Shown: positions 1 through 6,173 of the stretch, piece by piece | Layout of the letters: each line of letters opens with the position of its first letter | Position numbering within the stretch: the stretch's first letter is position 1 | From: Thermoleophilia bacterium | GTDB lineage: Bacteria > Actinomycetota > Thermoleophilia > Gaiellales > SKUG01 | Assembly: GCA_025964455.1 (NCBI GenBank) | Contig: JAOPYU010000187.1 | Span: 1 to 8,141, forward strand | Reading direction: 5' to 3' | Length of the DNA: 8,141 nucleotides | Made by a program: the position numbers and the translations under genes | Notes under the pieces: generated by a model | The model's input: the letters and a program-made list of their open reading frames with translations, nothing else | Told to the model about the DNA's origin: nothing | Databases searched by the model: none

Positions 1-159
1 GCCGTGGCGCTGGGCCATCCCATCGGCGCCTCGGGCGCGCGCATCGTCGGCACGCTCGTTCGCGAATTGCAGCGCATCGGTGGCGGCCTCGGAGTCGCAG
101 CGATCTGCTCCGGCGGTGGCCAGGGCGACGCCATCCTCGTCGAGGTCCCCACGGCCTGA
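1..159 (+). CDS. Thiolase (acetyl-CoA acetyltransferase family), C-terminal fragment
   Basis: Only the last 52 codons lie in the window; the gene runs off the left edge and ends at TGA 157-159. The visible residues carry the two C-terminal thiolase signatures: the [12 protein letters not shown] block with the active-site histidine of GHP (about residue 6 of the fragment), and the CSGGGQGDA block with the second catalytic cysteine (about residue 37). Thiolases condense two acyl-CoAs or cleave 3-ketoacyl-CoA with CoA, in the cytosol. The fragment cannot separate a biosynthetic acetoacetyl-CoA thiolase from a degradative 3-ketoacyl-CoA thiolase. The 3-hydroxybutyryl-CoA dehydrogenase and acyl-CoA dehydrogenase further along the same strand fit a short-chain beta-oxidation or butyryl-CoA role. 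Family assignment is secure; the precise substrate is not. Confidence 0.95.
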   Translation, partial: AVALGHPIGASGARIVGTLVRELQRIGGGLGVAAICSGGGQGDAILVEVPTA

Positions 160-162
160 TCC

Positions 163-179
163 ACCCCGACGACCGGGGT
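163..179 (+). terminator. Candidate intrinsic terminator after the thiolase gene
   Basis: Four bases after the thiolase stop codon, ACCCCG (163-168) and CGGGGT (174-179) form a perfect 6-bp stem around a 5-nt loop, followed by TGTTGC. The U-tract is poor, as is common for hairpin terminators in high-GC actinobacteria. The position supports a terminator; the short stem keeps confidence modest. Confidence 0.4.
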
Positions 180-211
180 TGTTGCACGTCCGCTGATCGG
201 TGGCCGCTCCG

Positions 212-227
212 GGTCACGGGCGTGACC
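212..227. repeat. Perfect inverted repeat, 7-bp arms
   Basis: GGTCACG (212-218) and CGTGACC (221-227) are exact reverse complements around a 2-bp GG centre. The symmetry is that of a dimeric repressor site, but it could also form a small hairpin in a transcript. It lies about 230 bp upstream of the next start codon and 50 bp downstream of the thiolase stop. I cannot assign a regulator. Confidence 0.4.
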
Positions 228-460
228 GCGCTGGGCAGGCAGGGGGCCTGACCGACGACCAGTCGCGTCGAAGCTGGAAACATTCGCTGCGGACGAGGTG
301 ACACGTCGCCCCGCAGCCGCACGCCTCGCATCGTGCGGCACCCGCCCAGGACAACGGCGGTGCGGATGCGGCAGGTCGCCTCCCTGGACAGCAACGCCGC
401 CCGCTGCCAGCGCTCACCCGAGCGTCGCGTACCGGTCGGGACGAGACAGGACGTCGACCC

Positions 461-2095
461 ATGATGACCATGATGGTCTCATCGGCCGCTCCCGTGCATG
501 CGCATGCGCCTGCCCGGAAGAAGCGGCGACCCGCCGGAAGCGGTGCACCCGTGCCCGCGCACGCACCCGCTGCGAAGCCCACGCTCCCGGCGACGGCTGC
601 CACGCCAGCCCCGCCCGCGCCGGCCGCCGCCGCTCCTGCTCCAGCCGCGCCAGCCGCACCCGAGGCGCCCAAGGTGGTCGCCTCGCCCGAGTACGACCCG
701 GTCGACATCACCGGCATCTTCGGCGACATCGCCGGCGGTACCACCGGCGAGTTCGTCGCGCCGCACATCAAGGCCGCCGTCGGTCAGTACCTGAATCCCG
801 AGCAGTTCCCCTTCCTGGGCACCGAGTACGGCAAGGTCATCCCCGGCAAGGTCGCGGGCGTCGCGATCGGCCAGGTCAGCGGCTTCGTCGGGAGCGTCGT
901 CGGTGACGCGCTGCGCGGTGTGCTCCACGGCAAGGTCGCCGGCGTCGGCGAGCCCGAGGCCGGGCTCGGCTGGAAGCCCACGCCCCCCAACAAGCTGATC
1001 GCCGGGCTCATCAACGGCATCGGCAAGAGCTGGGCGAACATCGCGCTCAAGCAGGCGCTCGCCCCGCCGCCGCCCCCGCCGCCGCCGGTCTATCCGCCCG
1101 ACGTCAAGCCGCTCCCGCAGCCGCCCGTCCCGGCACCGCCGGCGCCCAAGAAGATCCTCCTCACCGATTCCGCGGCGATCGCGGACTCGATCAAGAGCGG
1201 GCTCGTCGGTACCGCCGTGAGCGCGGTCTACGACCAGGTCGTCGCGCCGCTCGTCCAGCGCGCGGTGAACGTCGTCACCGGCCGTGGTGCGGAAGAGATC
1301 AAGAAGCCCGCGCCGCTGACCCCGGGTCGCGTCGTGAACGGGCTCGTCGACGGCGTGCTCTCCTCGATGCTGGTGCGCAGCGTCTCATTCCCCGAGGGGC
1401 CGCCCGGATCGACCGTGCCGTTCGCCGGCGCGCTCGGCGCGTCGATCACCAACGGCATCCTCGGCGCAGCGTGGTCGACGGTGTACGGGCGAGGCCTCGG
1501 CACCGCCATCGAGAACGGGGTCAACGACCTCGCGGGGCTCCGCACCAAGGAGGAGAAGGCCGAGGCCAAGCTCCCGGCGCTCGAGCACTTCTCGCGAGCT
1601 GCCACCCGTGGCGTCGCCGTCGGCGCGACCACCTACATGCTCGGCAATGCGCTCAACGCCACGATGATCAAGGTCGGCGCACAGGTCGGCGGTCTCGGCG
1701 GTGCCCTCATCGCCATGGCCGGTGCGGCCCTGATCGGGTCGATCGGCGGCTCGGTCGTCGACGCGACCATCGGGCCGATGCTCGGCAAGATCGGCGGCCA
1801 GATCTACTCGTGGCTCTCCGGCAAGCCGTCGTACGAGCAGCGGATGAAGGACGCCGCCGCCAAGCCGAAGGATCCGGCCAACCCCGGCCCGACGCCCGGC
1901 GATCCGGTCAAGGCGCCCAACGGCAATCCGGGCACGGTACCCGCGCCGTCGGCACCTGCTGCTCCCGCAGCGCCCGCTCCGGCAGCCGGCGCGCCCAGGA
2001 AGCGCAAGAAGACCGGTGTCGCAGCCGTGGACCGCACGTCGCCGGCGATCAACCTGCCCAACGCCAAGCTCGCGGCCATCGCAGCGCGCGGCTGA
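461..2095 (+). CDS. Unknown Ala/Pro/Gly-rich protein with glycine-zipper-like repeats (544 aa)
   Basis: I do not recognise this family. ACAGGA (446-451) lies about 9 nt before the first ATG; further ATGs at 464, 470 and 473 leave the exact start open. Layout: a basic cluster RKKRR at residues 19-23; an Ala/Pro-rich low-complexity stretch at 27-70; a Gly-rich region at about 80-200; a linker with eight consecutive prolines at 202-209, proline-rich to 229; a second Gly-rich region at about 235-360; a charged segment at 361-375; a strongly hydrophobic glycine-zipper-like segment at about 405-450; a Pro/Ala tail; and a second basic cluster RKRKK at 513-517. Several segments share a pattern of hydrophobic-x-x-Gly-hydrophobic-x-x-Gly followed by small residues (near 179, 242, 290, 328 and 382), suggesting diverged internal repeats. 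No signal peptide or catalytic motif is evident. Codon use matches its neighbours, so it looks like a real expressed gene. The membrane protein at 2125 starts 29 nt after its stop and may be functionally linked. Confidence 0.8.
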   Translation: MMTMMVSSAAPVHAHAPARKKRRPAGSGAPVPAHAPAAKPTLPATAATPAPPAPAAAAPAPAAPAAPEAPKVVASPEYDPVDITGIFGDIAGGTTGEFVAPHIKAAVGQYLNPEQFPFLGTEYGKVIPGKVAGVAIGQVSGFVGSVVGDALRGVLHGKVAGVGEPEAGLGWKPTPPNKLIAGLINGIGKSWANIALKQALAPPPPPPPPVYPPDVKPLPQPPVPAPPAPKKILLTDSAAIADSIKSGLVGTAVSAVYDQVVAPLVQRAVNVVTGRGAEEIKKPAPLTPGRVVNGLVDGVLSSMLVRSVSFPEGPPGSTVPFAGALGASITNGILGAAWSTVYGRGLGTAIENGVNDLAGLRTKEEKAEAKLPALEHFSRAATRGVAVGATTYMLGNALNATMIKVGAQVGGLGGALIAMAGAALIGSIGGSVVDATIGPMLGKIGGQIYSWLSGKPSYEQRMKDAAAKPKDPANPGPTPGDPVKAPNGNPGTVPAPSAPAAPAAPAPAAGAPRKRKKTGVAAVDRTSPAINLPNAKLAAIAARG

Positions 2096-2110
2096 GCAGG
2101 GGAGCTCCGG

Positions 2111-2118
2111 GGTACGAC
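2111..2118 (+). promoter_or_regulatory. Extended -10 element of the five-helix membrane protein gene
   Basis: GGTACGAC sits 6 nt before the GTG at 2125. It is the weakest of the five similar elements here because its last position is C rather than T. With transcription starting about 7 nt after the box, the mRNA would begin at or next to the start codon. Confidence 0.4.
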
Positions 2119-2124
2119 GCTGGC

Positions 2125-2550
2125 GTGAAGTCCACGTCACGCCCCGTCCTGTTCGCCCTTGGCGCCGTCGCGCTCGTCGCGGCAGTGCTCACCTCGCTCG
2201 GCGAGAGCGGCTGCACGGCGAGCAGCCGCTCGGTCGTGCTCGCAGGTGTCGGCATCGCCCTGATCGTCATCGCGGAACTCGGCGTTCGTGACCTGATCAC
2301 GCGCACCGATGTCATCGGCGCGCTCGGATTCCAGGTGCTCCTGCTCGTTGCGAGCGCCGTGCTCCTCACCGTCGACTGCCAACCGATCGTCGACGTCGTC
2401 CGCGTCGCGACCATCGCGCACGCAGCATCGCTCGTGGTCGTGGGGCTCGTGCGCTCGGAAGCCCGGAAGCGCGAGGTCGCGCTCGCGCGCCGCCTCGCAG
2501 CCGGTGGAGCCGCGCTCCTGCTCGTCAACTTCGTGGTCCCGGGACTGTGA
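2125..2550 (+). CDS. Unknown five-helix integral membrane protein (141 aa)
   Basis: The start is a GTG chosen because the hydrophobic protein begins there, and because the -10-like GGTACGAC lies 6 nt upstream, as at other genes in this window. No close Shine-Dalgarno is seen; AGGGGAG at 2098-2104 is about 20 nt away. Five hydrophobic helices are predicted by eye at about residues 7-26, 37-54, 63-83, 90-109 and 124-140. Loops at 55-62 (with R55 and R60) and 110-123 (RSEARKREVALARR) are positively charged, so the positive-inside rule puts the N-terminus inside. Cys30 and Cys85 would then both be on the outer face, where a disulfide is possible. No family or function is recognised. It lies 29 nt after the 544-aa gene and 18 nt before the dehydrogenase gene, which has its own -10 element. 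Confidence 0.75.
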   Translation: MKSTSRPVLFALGAVALVAAVLTSLGESGCTASSRSVVLAGVGIALIVIAELGVRDLITRTDVIGALGFQVLLLVASAVLLTVDCQPIVDVVRVATIAHAASLVVVGLVRSEARKREVALARRLAAGGAALLLVNFVVPGL

Positions 2551-2553
2551 GCC

Positions 2554-2561
2554 GGTAGCAT
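2554..2561 (+). promoter_or_regulatory. Extended -10 element of the 3-hydroxybutyryl-CoA dehydrogenase gene
   Basis: GGTAGCAT ends 7 nt before the ATG at 2569. The 11-mer GCCGGTAGCAT is identical to the one upstream of cobO (6156-6166). TAGCAT fits the actinobacterial TANNNT -10 consensus. The position implies transcription from the A of the start codon and a leaderless mRNA. No good -35 hexamer is visible. Confidence 0.6.
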
Positions 2562-2568
2562 CCCGAAC

Positions 2569-3483
2569 ATGACGACGACCGACGCTGCTGCCCCCGCCCC
2601 GACCACCACCGCGATCCCGACCACGCCGGCCGACGTCGGCGCCGTGCTCGTCGTCGGCGCTGGTCAGATGGGCTCCGGGATCGCACAGGTCTTCGCGCAG
2701 TCGGGTCGCCGCGTACTGCTCGCGGACGTCTCGTCCGAGCAGCTCGCACGCGCGAAGTCAGGGATCGAGAAGAGCGCCGGCAAGCTGCACGAGAAGGGCA
2801 AGCTCACGGACGAGCAGCGTCGTGGCGCCCACGAGGGGGTCACCTACCTGGAGGGCCTCGACGGCGCCGACCTGTCCGACGTGCGCCTCGCCATCGAGGC
2901 AGCGACCGAGCACCTCGAGACCAAGCTCGCGATCTTCCGCGACCTCGACGCGCGCGTCCCGTCGGGCGCGATCCTTGCGACCAACACTTCCTCGATCTCC
3001 ATCACGACGATCGCCGCTGCGACGACGCGGCCCGCGCACGTGGTCGGCATGCACTTCATGAATCCCGTGCCGATCCTCAAGCTCGTCGAGGTCATTTCCG
3101 GGCTCGAGACCCTGCCCGCCGCTACTGAGCTCGTCATGGAGCTCTCACGCGACCTCGGCAAGGTCCCGGTCCACTCCAAGGACATGCCGGGCTTCATCGC
3201 CAACCGCATCCTGCTGCCGATGATCAACGAGGCGTTCTACGTGCTGCAGGACGGGATCGGCACCGCCGAAGGCATCGACGAAGTCATGCGGCTCGGCATG
3301 GCCCATCCGATGGGGCCGCTCGCCCTCGCGGACCTGATCGGCCTCGACACCTGCCTCGCCATCGCAGAGGTGCTGCACCGCGACCTGGGCGAGGACAAGT
3401 ACCGCCCAGCACCGCTCCTGCGCCAGTACGTGGCTGCCGGCCGGCTCGGCCGCAAGGTCGGCAAAGGCGTCTACGAGTACTGA
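2569..3483 (+). CDS. hbd: 3-hydroxybutyryl-CoA dehydrogenase (NAD-dependent, 304 aa)
   Basis: It interconverts 3-hydroxyacyl-CoA and 3-ketoacyl-CoA with NAD(H), in the cytosol. A Rossmann dinucleotide-binding loop GAGQMGSGIA spans residues 30-39, and the 3-hydroxyacyl-CoA dehydrogenase C-terminal domain starts at about 205 (PGFIANRILLPMINEA). Using the known spacing of catalytic residues in the human enzyme (Ser137, His158, Glu170, Asn208), the equivalents are Ser141, His162 (in HFMNP), Glu174 and Asn212, all present. Length is typical apart from an Ala/Thr/Pro-rich N-terminal extension of about 22 residues. This start is supported by the -10 box just upstream, and there is no Shine-Dalgarno. 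The single-function form (Hbd/PaaH/FadB2 type) fits the acyl-CoA dehydrogenase and thiolase nearby. Direction, oxidative or reductive, cannot be told from sequence. Confidence 0.95.
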   Translation: MTTTDAAAPAPTTTAIPTTPADVGAVLVVGAGQMGSGIAQVFAQSGRRVLLADVSSEQLARAKSGIEKSAGKLHEKGKLTDEQRRGAHEGVTYLEGLDGADLSDVRLAIEAATEHLETKLAIFRDLDARVPSGAILATNTSSISITTIAAATTRPAHVVGMHFMNPVPILKLVEVISGLETLPAATELVMELSRDLGKVPVHSKDMPGFIANRILLPMINEAFYVLQDGIGTAEGIDEVMRLGMAHPMGPLALADLIGLDTCLAIAEVLHRDLGEDKYRPAPLLRQYVAAGRLGRKVGKGVYEY

Positions 3484-3491
3484 CGTGCGCG

Positions 3492-3929
3492 CTAGATGAC
3501 GACGCCGGTCGGGTCGACCTTCGGGTCGAAGCCCGGCACGCCCTCGCCGATCGGGCCGGGAGCCCAGATCTGCTCGCCCTCGCCCGTACTCCGATGCGAG
3601 GCCGCGTATGCGACCGCGCCGCCGGCGCCGAGCGCCGTCGCGAACACAAGCCGTCGCCGCGCCGTGTCACTCGCCGCGCCCGCCAGCTCATCGAGCCCGA
3701 GCCGGATCTGCTCGCGCCCCGCGGCGCTGTGCGTGGAGCCTCGTCGCGATGCATCGAACATCGCCTTGCCCAGCGTGCGTCCGCGATCGGCGCCCAGGGC
3801 GGATGCCATGTCCGGCATCGCGCGATGCACGATTCGCAGCGCCTCGATGGGTCCGGTCGGCTTGGTCAGCGGCGTCAGCGTGCGCAGCGCGCGGCCAGCG
3901 GCGCCTGTCAGGATCGTCGGCATCGACAT
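3492..3929 (-). CDS. Hypothetical protein with one hydrophobic helix (145 aa)
   Basis: Not recognised. The ATG at 3929 is preferred because GAGGGGAG (complement of 3936-3943) lies 6 nt upstream, an excellent Shine-Dalgarno; the longer open frame reaching 4154 would overlap the acyl-CoA dehydrogenase gene. The gene ends at TAG, complement of 3492-3494. Residues 1-90 look soluble and helical (MSMPTILTGAAGRALR..., with GKAMFDASRRG at 54-64). Residues 94-110 (LVFATALGAGGAVAYAA) could be a single membrane helix, preceded by RRR at 91-93. The last 30 residues are Gly/Pro-rich (IWAPGPIGEGVPGFDPK). It is convergent with the dehydrogenase, with only 8 bp between stop codons, and divergent from the acyl-CoA dehydrogenase, with 100 bp between starts. 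Its strong Shine-Dalgarno contrasts with the leaderless-looking neighbours. Confidence 0.75.
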   Translation of the reverse strand: MSMPTILTGAAGRALRTLTPLTKPTGPIEALRIVHRAMPDMASALGADRGRTLGKAMFDASRRGSTHSAAGREQIRLGLDELAGAASDTARRRLVFATALGAGGAVAYAASHRSTGEGEQIWAPGPIGEGVPGFDPKVDPTGVVI

Positions 3930-4015
3930 GTGGTGCTCCCCTCGTGGCAGCGCGCCCCCACGCACTGCATCTCCCGTTTGTCGGTCGTCGCGCCGCCCGT
4001 GTTCCACCTCCTCGG

Positions 4016-4023
4016 CGTAGGAT
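4016..4023 (+). promoter_or_regulatory. Extended -10 element of the acyl-CoA dehydrogenase gene
   Basis: CGTAGGAT ends 6 nt before the ATG at 4030; TAGGAT fits TANNNT. It lies in the 100-bp divergent gap shared with the minus-strand 145-aa gene. The spacing again implies a leaderless transcript. Confidence 0.5.
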
Positions 4024-4029
4024 CGGCCC

Positions 4030-5205
4030 ATGGACGCCACCGCCCTTCGCCAGTTCGACCTCACCGACGAGCAGCGCGAGGTGCGTGCGCTCATCCGCGA
4101 ATTCGCGCAGCGTCGCATCGCCCCGCACGCCAGCGAGTGGGATCGCGGCCACACCTTCGATCGCTCGCTCTACACCGAGCTCGCGGAGCTCGGGTTCATG
4201 GGTGTGTGCGTGCCGCAGGAGTACGGCGGCGCGGGGATGGACTTCCTCTCCTACGTGCTCGCCGTGGAGGAGCTCTCGCGGGTCGATGCCGGCGTCGGCG
4301 TGACCATGGCGGTCCACACGTCCGCGTCCACGCTCCCCATCCTGCACTGGGGGACCGAGGAGCAGCGCGCCGAGTGGGTCCCGCATCTGGCGAGCGGTGC
4401 GCGCATCGGTGCCTTCGCGCTCACGGAATCGGGCTCCGGCAGCGACGCCGGGGCCATGCTCACGCGCGCGGAGGAGCAGCCGGACGGAAGCTTTTCCATC
4501 TCCGGCACCAAGCAGTGGATCACCAACGGCGGGCATGCCGGCTCGTTCATCACGTTCGCCCGCACCGAACCGGGCACGACCGATGCCAGCGGCGTCTCCT
4601 GCTTCCTCGTGCGCGGGGACGCGCCTGGCCTGTCCGTGGGTCGGGTGGAGGAGAAGCTCGGCCTCAACTCGTCCAACACCGTCGACATGGTCTACGACGG
4701 GGTCCGCGTCGAGGCCGGCGACCTGCTCGGCACGCGGGCCAAGGGCTTCCGGATCGCCATGCAGACGCTCGATGGCGGGCGCATCACGATCGCAGCGCAG
4801 GCCCTCGGCATCGCGCAGGCGGCATTCGACCTCGCCGCGCAGTACGCCACCGAGCGCACCACCTTCGGCAAGCCGATCGGCGCCCACCAGGGCATCGCCT
4901 TCAAGCTCGCGGAGATGAGCACCGAGATCGAGGCCGCGCGCGGCCTCACCTACCGGGCGGCAGCGCTCAAGATGGCGGAGCAGCCGCACACGGTCGAGGG
5001 CGCACAGGCCAAGCTGTTCGCATCCGGCGTCGCCCGGCGCGTCACGGGAGAGGCGATCCAGGTGCTCGGTGGCTATGGCTACTCCAAGGAGTTCCCGGCC
5101 GAGCGCTACTACCGCGACGCCAAGATCACCGAGATCTACGAAGGCACGAGCGAGATCCAGAAGCTCGTCATCGCGCGCAAGCTGCTCGGCCTCGACGTCC
5201 GCTGA
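4030..5205 (+). CDS. Acyl-CoA dehydrogenase (short-chain/butyryl type, 391 aa)
   Basis: An FAD enzyme that introduces the trans-2 double bond into acyl-CoA and passes electrons to electron-transfer flavoprotein. The order is an N-terminal helical domain (about 10-120), a middle beta domain (about 125-220) and a C-terminal helical domain (about 235-385). The first family signature is ALTESGSGSDAGA at 130-142. The second is the VLGGYGYSKEFPAERYYRD region at 345-363. The catalytic base is Glu371 in YEGTSEIQ, the position used by short- and medium-chain enzymes; isovaleryl-CoA and long-chain enzymes use a different glutamate. The Arg/Phe of the FAD-binding RTTFGKPI stretch (276-283) is present. 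Length is normal for the family. No Shine-Dalgarno is seen, and the -10 box just upstream supports this start. Substrate chain length is inferred only; butyryl-CoA would fit the neighbours. Confidence 0.95.
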   Translation: MDATALRQFDLTDEQREVRALIREFAQRRIAPHASEWDRGHTFDRSLYTELAELGFMGVCVPQEYGGAGMDFLSYVLAVEELSRVDAGVGVTMAVHTSASTLPILHWGTEEQRAEWVPHLASGARIGAFALTESGSGSDAGAMLTRAEEQPDGSFSISGTKQWITNGGHAGSFITFARTEPGTTDASGVSCFLVRGDAPGLSVGRVEEKLGLNSSNTVDMVYDGVRVEAGDLLGTRAKGFRIAMQTLDGGRITIAAQALGIAQAAFDLAAQYATERTTFGKPIGAHQGIAFKLAEMSTEIEAARGLTYRAAALKMAEQPHTVEGAQAKLFASGVARRVTGEAIQVLGGYGYSKEFPAERYYRDAKITEIYEGTSEIQKLVIARKLLGLDVR

Positions 5206-5209
5206 TCGA

Positions 5210-5229
5210 GCGCGCCGCGGGGTGCGCGC
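5210..5229 (+). terminator. Possible hairpin after the acyl-CoA dehydrogenase gene
   Basis: GCGCGC at 5210-5215 and 5224-5229 can pair around the 8-nt loop CGCGGGGT, starting 5 nt after the stop codon. There is no U-tract, and pure-GC pairings are easy to find by chance in this DNA. It is offered only as a possible U-less terminator. Confidence 0.25.
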
Positions 5230-5313
5230 CGCGACGAGCCCGCATCCATGCGTGCTTTTGTCGGCGAACGGGAACCCTCACCGAGGCCCAGCTCACCCTC
5301 GGAAGGACCTCGA

Positions 5314-6138
5314 ATGGCGATCTTCGATCGAATTCGACGCAACAAGGCGGCACACGCCGCGCCGGCGCACGAGCGCATCCCGGCGCACCTGCTGCCCGAG
5401 GTCAACCAGCGCGTGACCGTCACGCGCGGTGAGCACGTCCCCATGCCCAGCCGCGTGGAGGACATCAACGGCGCCACGATCACGCTGGCGCTGCCGGCCC
5501 TCCCGCTCGACGATGGCGACTCCGTCGTCGTGACCTGGGAGCGCGACGACGCCTGGTTCAGCATGGACACGAGCGTGATCGGGGTCGACGACGGCGCCTC
5601 GGTGCCGACCATGCACATCACGGCCCACGCGCGCCTGTCGCGCTTCGACGAGCGCCGCAGCGACGTGCGCCGGGCGATCGAGCTCCCGCTCGAGCTGCGG
5701 ATCGTGCGCTCGCGGGCGATCCGGCCGGGTCGCGAGCTGCGCACGACCACCATTGAGGTGAGCAACAACGCGATGCGCTTTGCCACCACGGCCCCGTTCG
5801 CACCCGGTGACCTGATCGAGGCGAAGGTCGCGCTCGGGGACGGGGAGGAGGTGGGTGCGCGCATCCGCATCATCCGCGTTGATGCCGTCAGCGGCTCGTG
5901 GCGCTCGACCTGCACCGCCACGTTCGATGAGGTGCTGCGCTCGGATCGTTCGCGCCTGCTCGCGCATGCTGCCGCACACGGCGCCGAAGCGCGGCCGGCC
6001 CAGCAGCAGCCCACGCTCGACGAATCCCCGCAGGTCGCATCGACGCCGACGACGGCGGACGGCGTCGGCGGACGCGACGCGCCCGTTGACCTCGGGACCC
6101 TCGACAACGTCGTCGAGTGGCTGCGCCGCAACGACTGA
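5314..6138 (+). CDS. PilZ-type protein, YcgR-like (274 aa)
   Basis: The start is ATG 5314, with GGAAGGA (5301-5307) 6 nt upstream; an in-frame ATG at 5248 has no such site. Residues 28-105 resemble the beta-rich N-terminal domain of YcgR-like proteins. The PilZ domain spans about 108-205, with the first c-di-GMP motif as ERRSDVRR (RxxxR at 115-119). The second motif, normally DxSxxG, reads EVSNNA at 148-153: the serine is kept, but Asp is Glu and Gly is Ala. PilZ proteins bind the second messenger c-di-GMP and alter motility, export or polysaccharide production. The changed motif makes binding uncertain. The tail from about 222 to 262 is polar and probably disordered, ending in a short amphipathic helix (LDNVVEWLRRND). 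No flagellar or pilus gene is in view, so its target is unknown. Confidence 0.75.
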   Translation: MAIFDRIRRNKAAHAAPAHERIPAHLLPEVNQRVTVTRGEHVPMPSRVEDINGATITLALPALPLDDGDSVVVTWERDDAWFSMDTSVIGVDDGASVPTMHITAHARLSRFDERRSDVRRAIELPLELRIVRSRAIRPGRELRTTTIEVSNNAMRFATTAPFAPGDLIEAKVALGDGEEVGARIRIIRVDAVSGSWRSTCTATFDEVLRSDRSRLLAHAAAHGAEARPAQQQPTLDESPQVASTPTTADGVGGRDAPVDLGTLDNVVEWLRRND

Positions 6139-6158
6139 CGTGTGTGGCATGGCGCGCC

Positions 6159-6166
6159 GGTAGCAT
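6159..6166 (+). promoter_or_regulatory. Extended -10 element of cobO
   Basis: GGTAGCAT ends 7 nt before the ATG at 6174, inside the 35-bp gap after the PilZ gene. It is identical over 11 bases to the element upstream of the 3-hydroxybutyryl-CoA dehydrogenase gene. CTGACG at 6135-6140 resembles a -35, but the 20-bp spacer is long. Confidence 0.6.
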
Positions 6167-6173
6167 GGCGCGC

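Larger units (their letters stand above)
160..460. other. Intergenic region between thiolase and the 544-aa gene
   Basis: About 300 bp without a convincing gene on either strand; open frames that cross it are out-of-phase shadows of the downstream gene. It contains the terminator-like hairpin at 163-179 and a perfect inverted repeat at 212-227. It presumably holds the promoter of the 544-aa gene, but I see no clear TANNNT-type -10 box at the usual distance from the start codon. Nothing else is recognisable. Confidence 0.6.

Noticed and set aside
461..2095. PHA granule phasin, because of the thiolase and dehydrogenase nearby and the Ala/Pro/Lys-rich ends
   Set aside because: Length, glycine-zipper-like blocks and proline linker do not match phasins, and no phaC or phaB is present.
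3688..4989. 433-codon minus-strand frame opposite the acyl-CoA dehydrogenase
   Set aside because: A shadow of the dehydrogenase codons; no ribosome site and no recognisable domain.
5250..5275. Fifth diverged copy of the 62-bp repeat (GTGCTTTTGTCGGCG)
   Set aside because: It resembles the start of the core but lacks CTTG context and the GCGCAC/GTGCGC arms; similarity is too weak.
5248..5313. Upstream in-frame ATG start for the PilZ gene
   Set aside because: No Shine-Dalgarno, whereas ATG 5314 has GGAAGGA at ideal spacing and begins MAIFDRIRR.
3594..5432. 612-codon plus-strand open frame
   Set aside because: It overlaps the clearly identified acyl-CoA dehydrogenase in another frame. Its product is Arg-rich and shows no family motif.
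6117..6173. Upstream in-frame ATG start for cobO
   Set aside because: It would overlap the PilZ gene and run through the -10 element; the added residues are not typical of the family.
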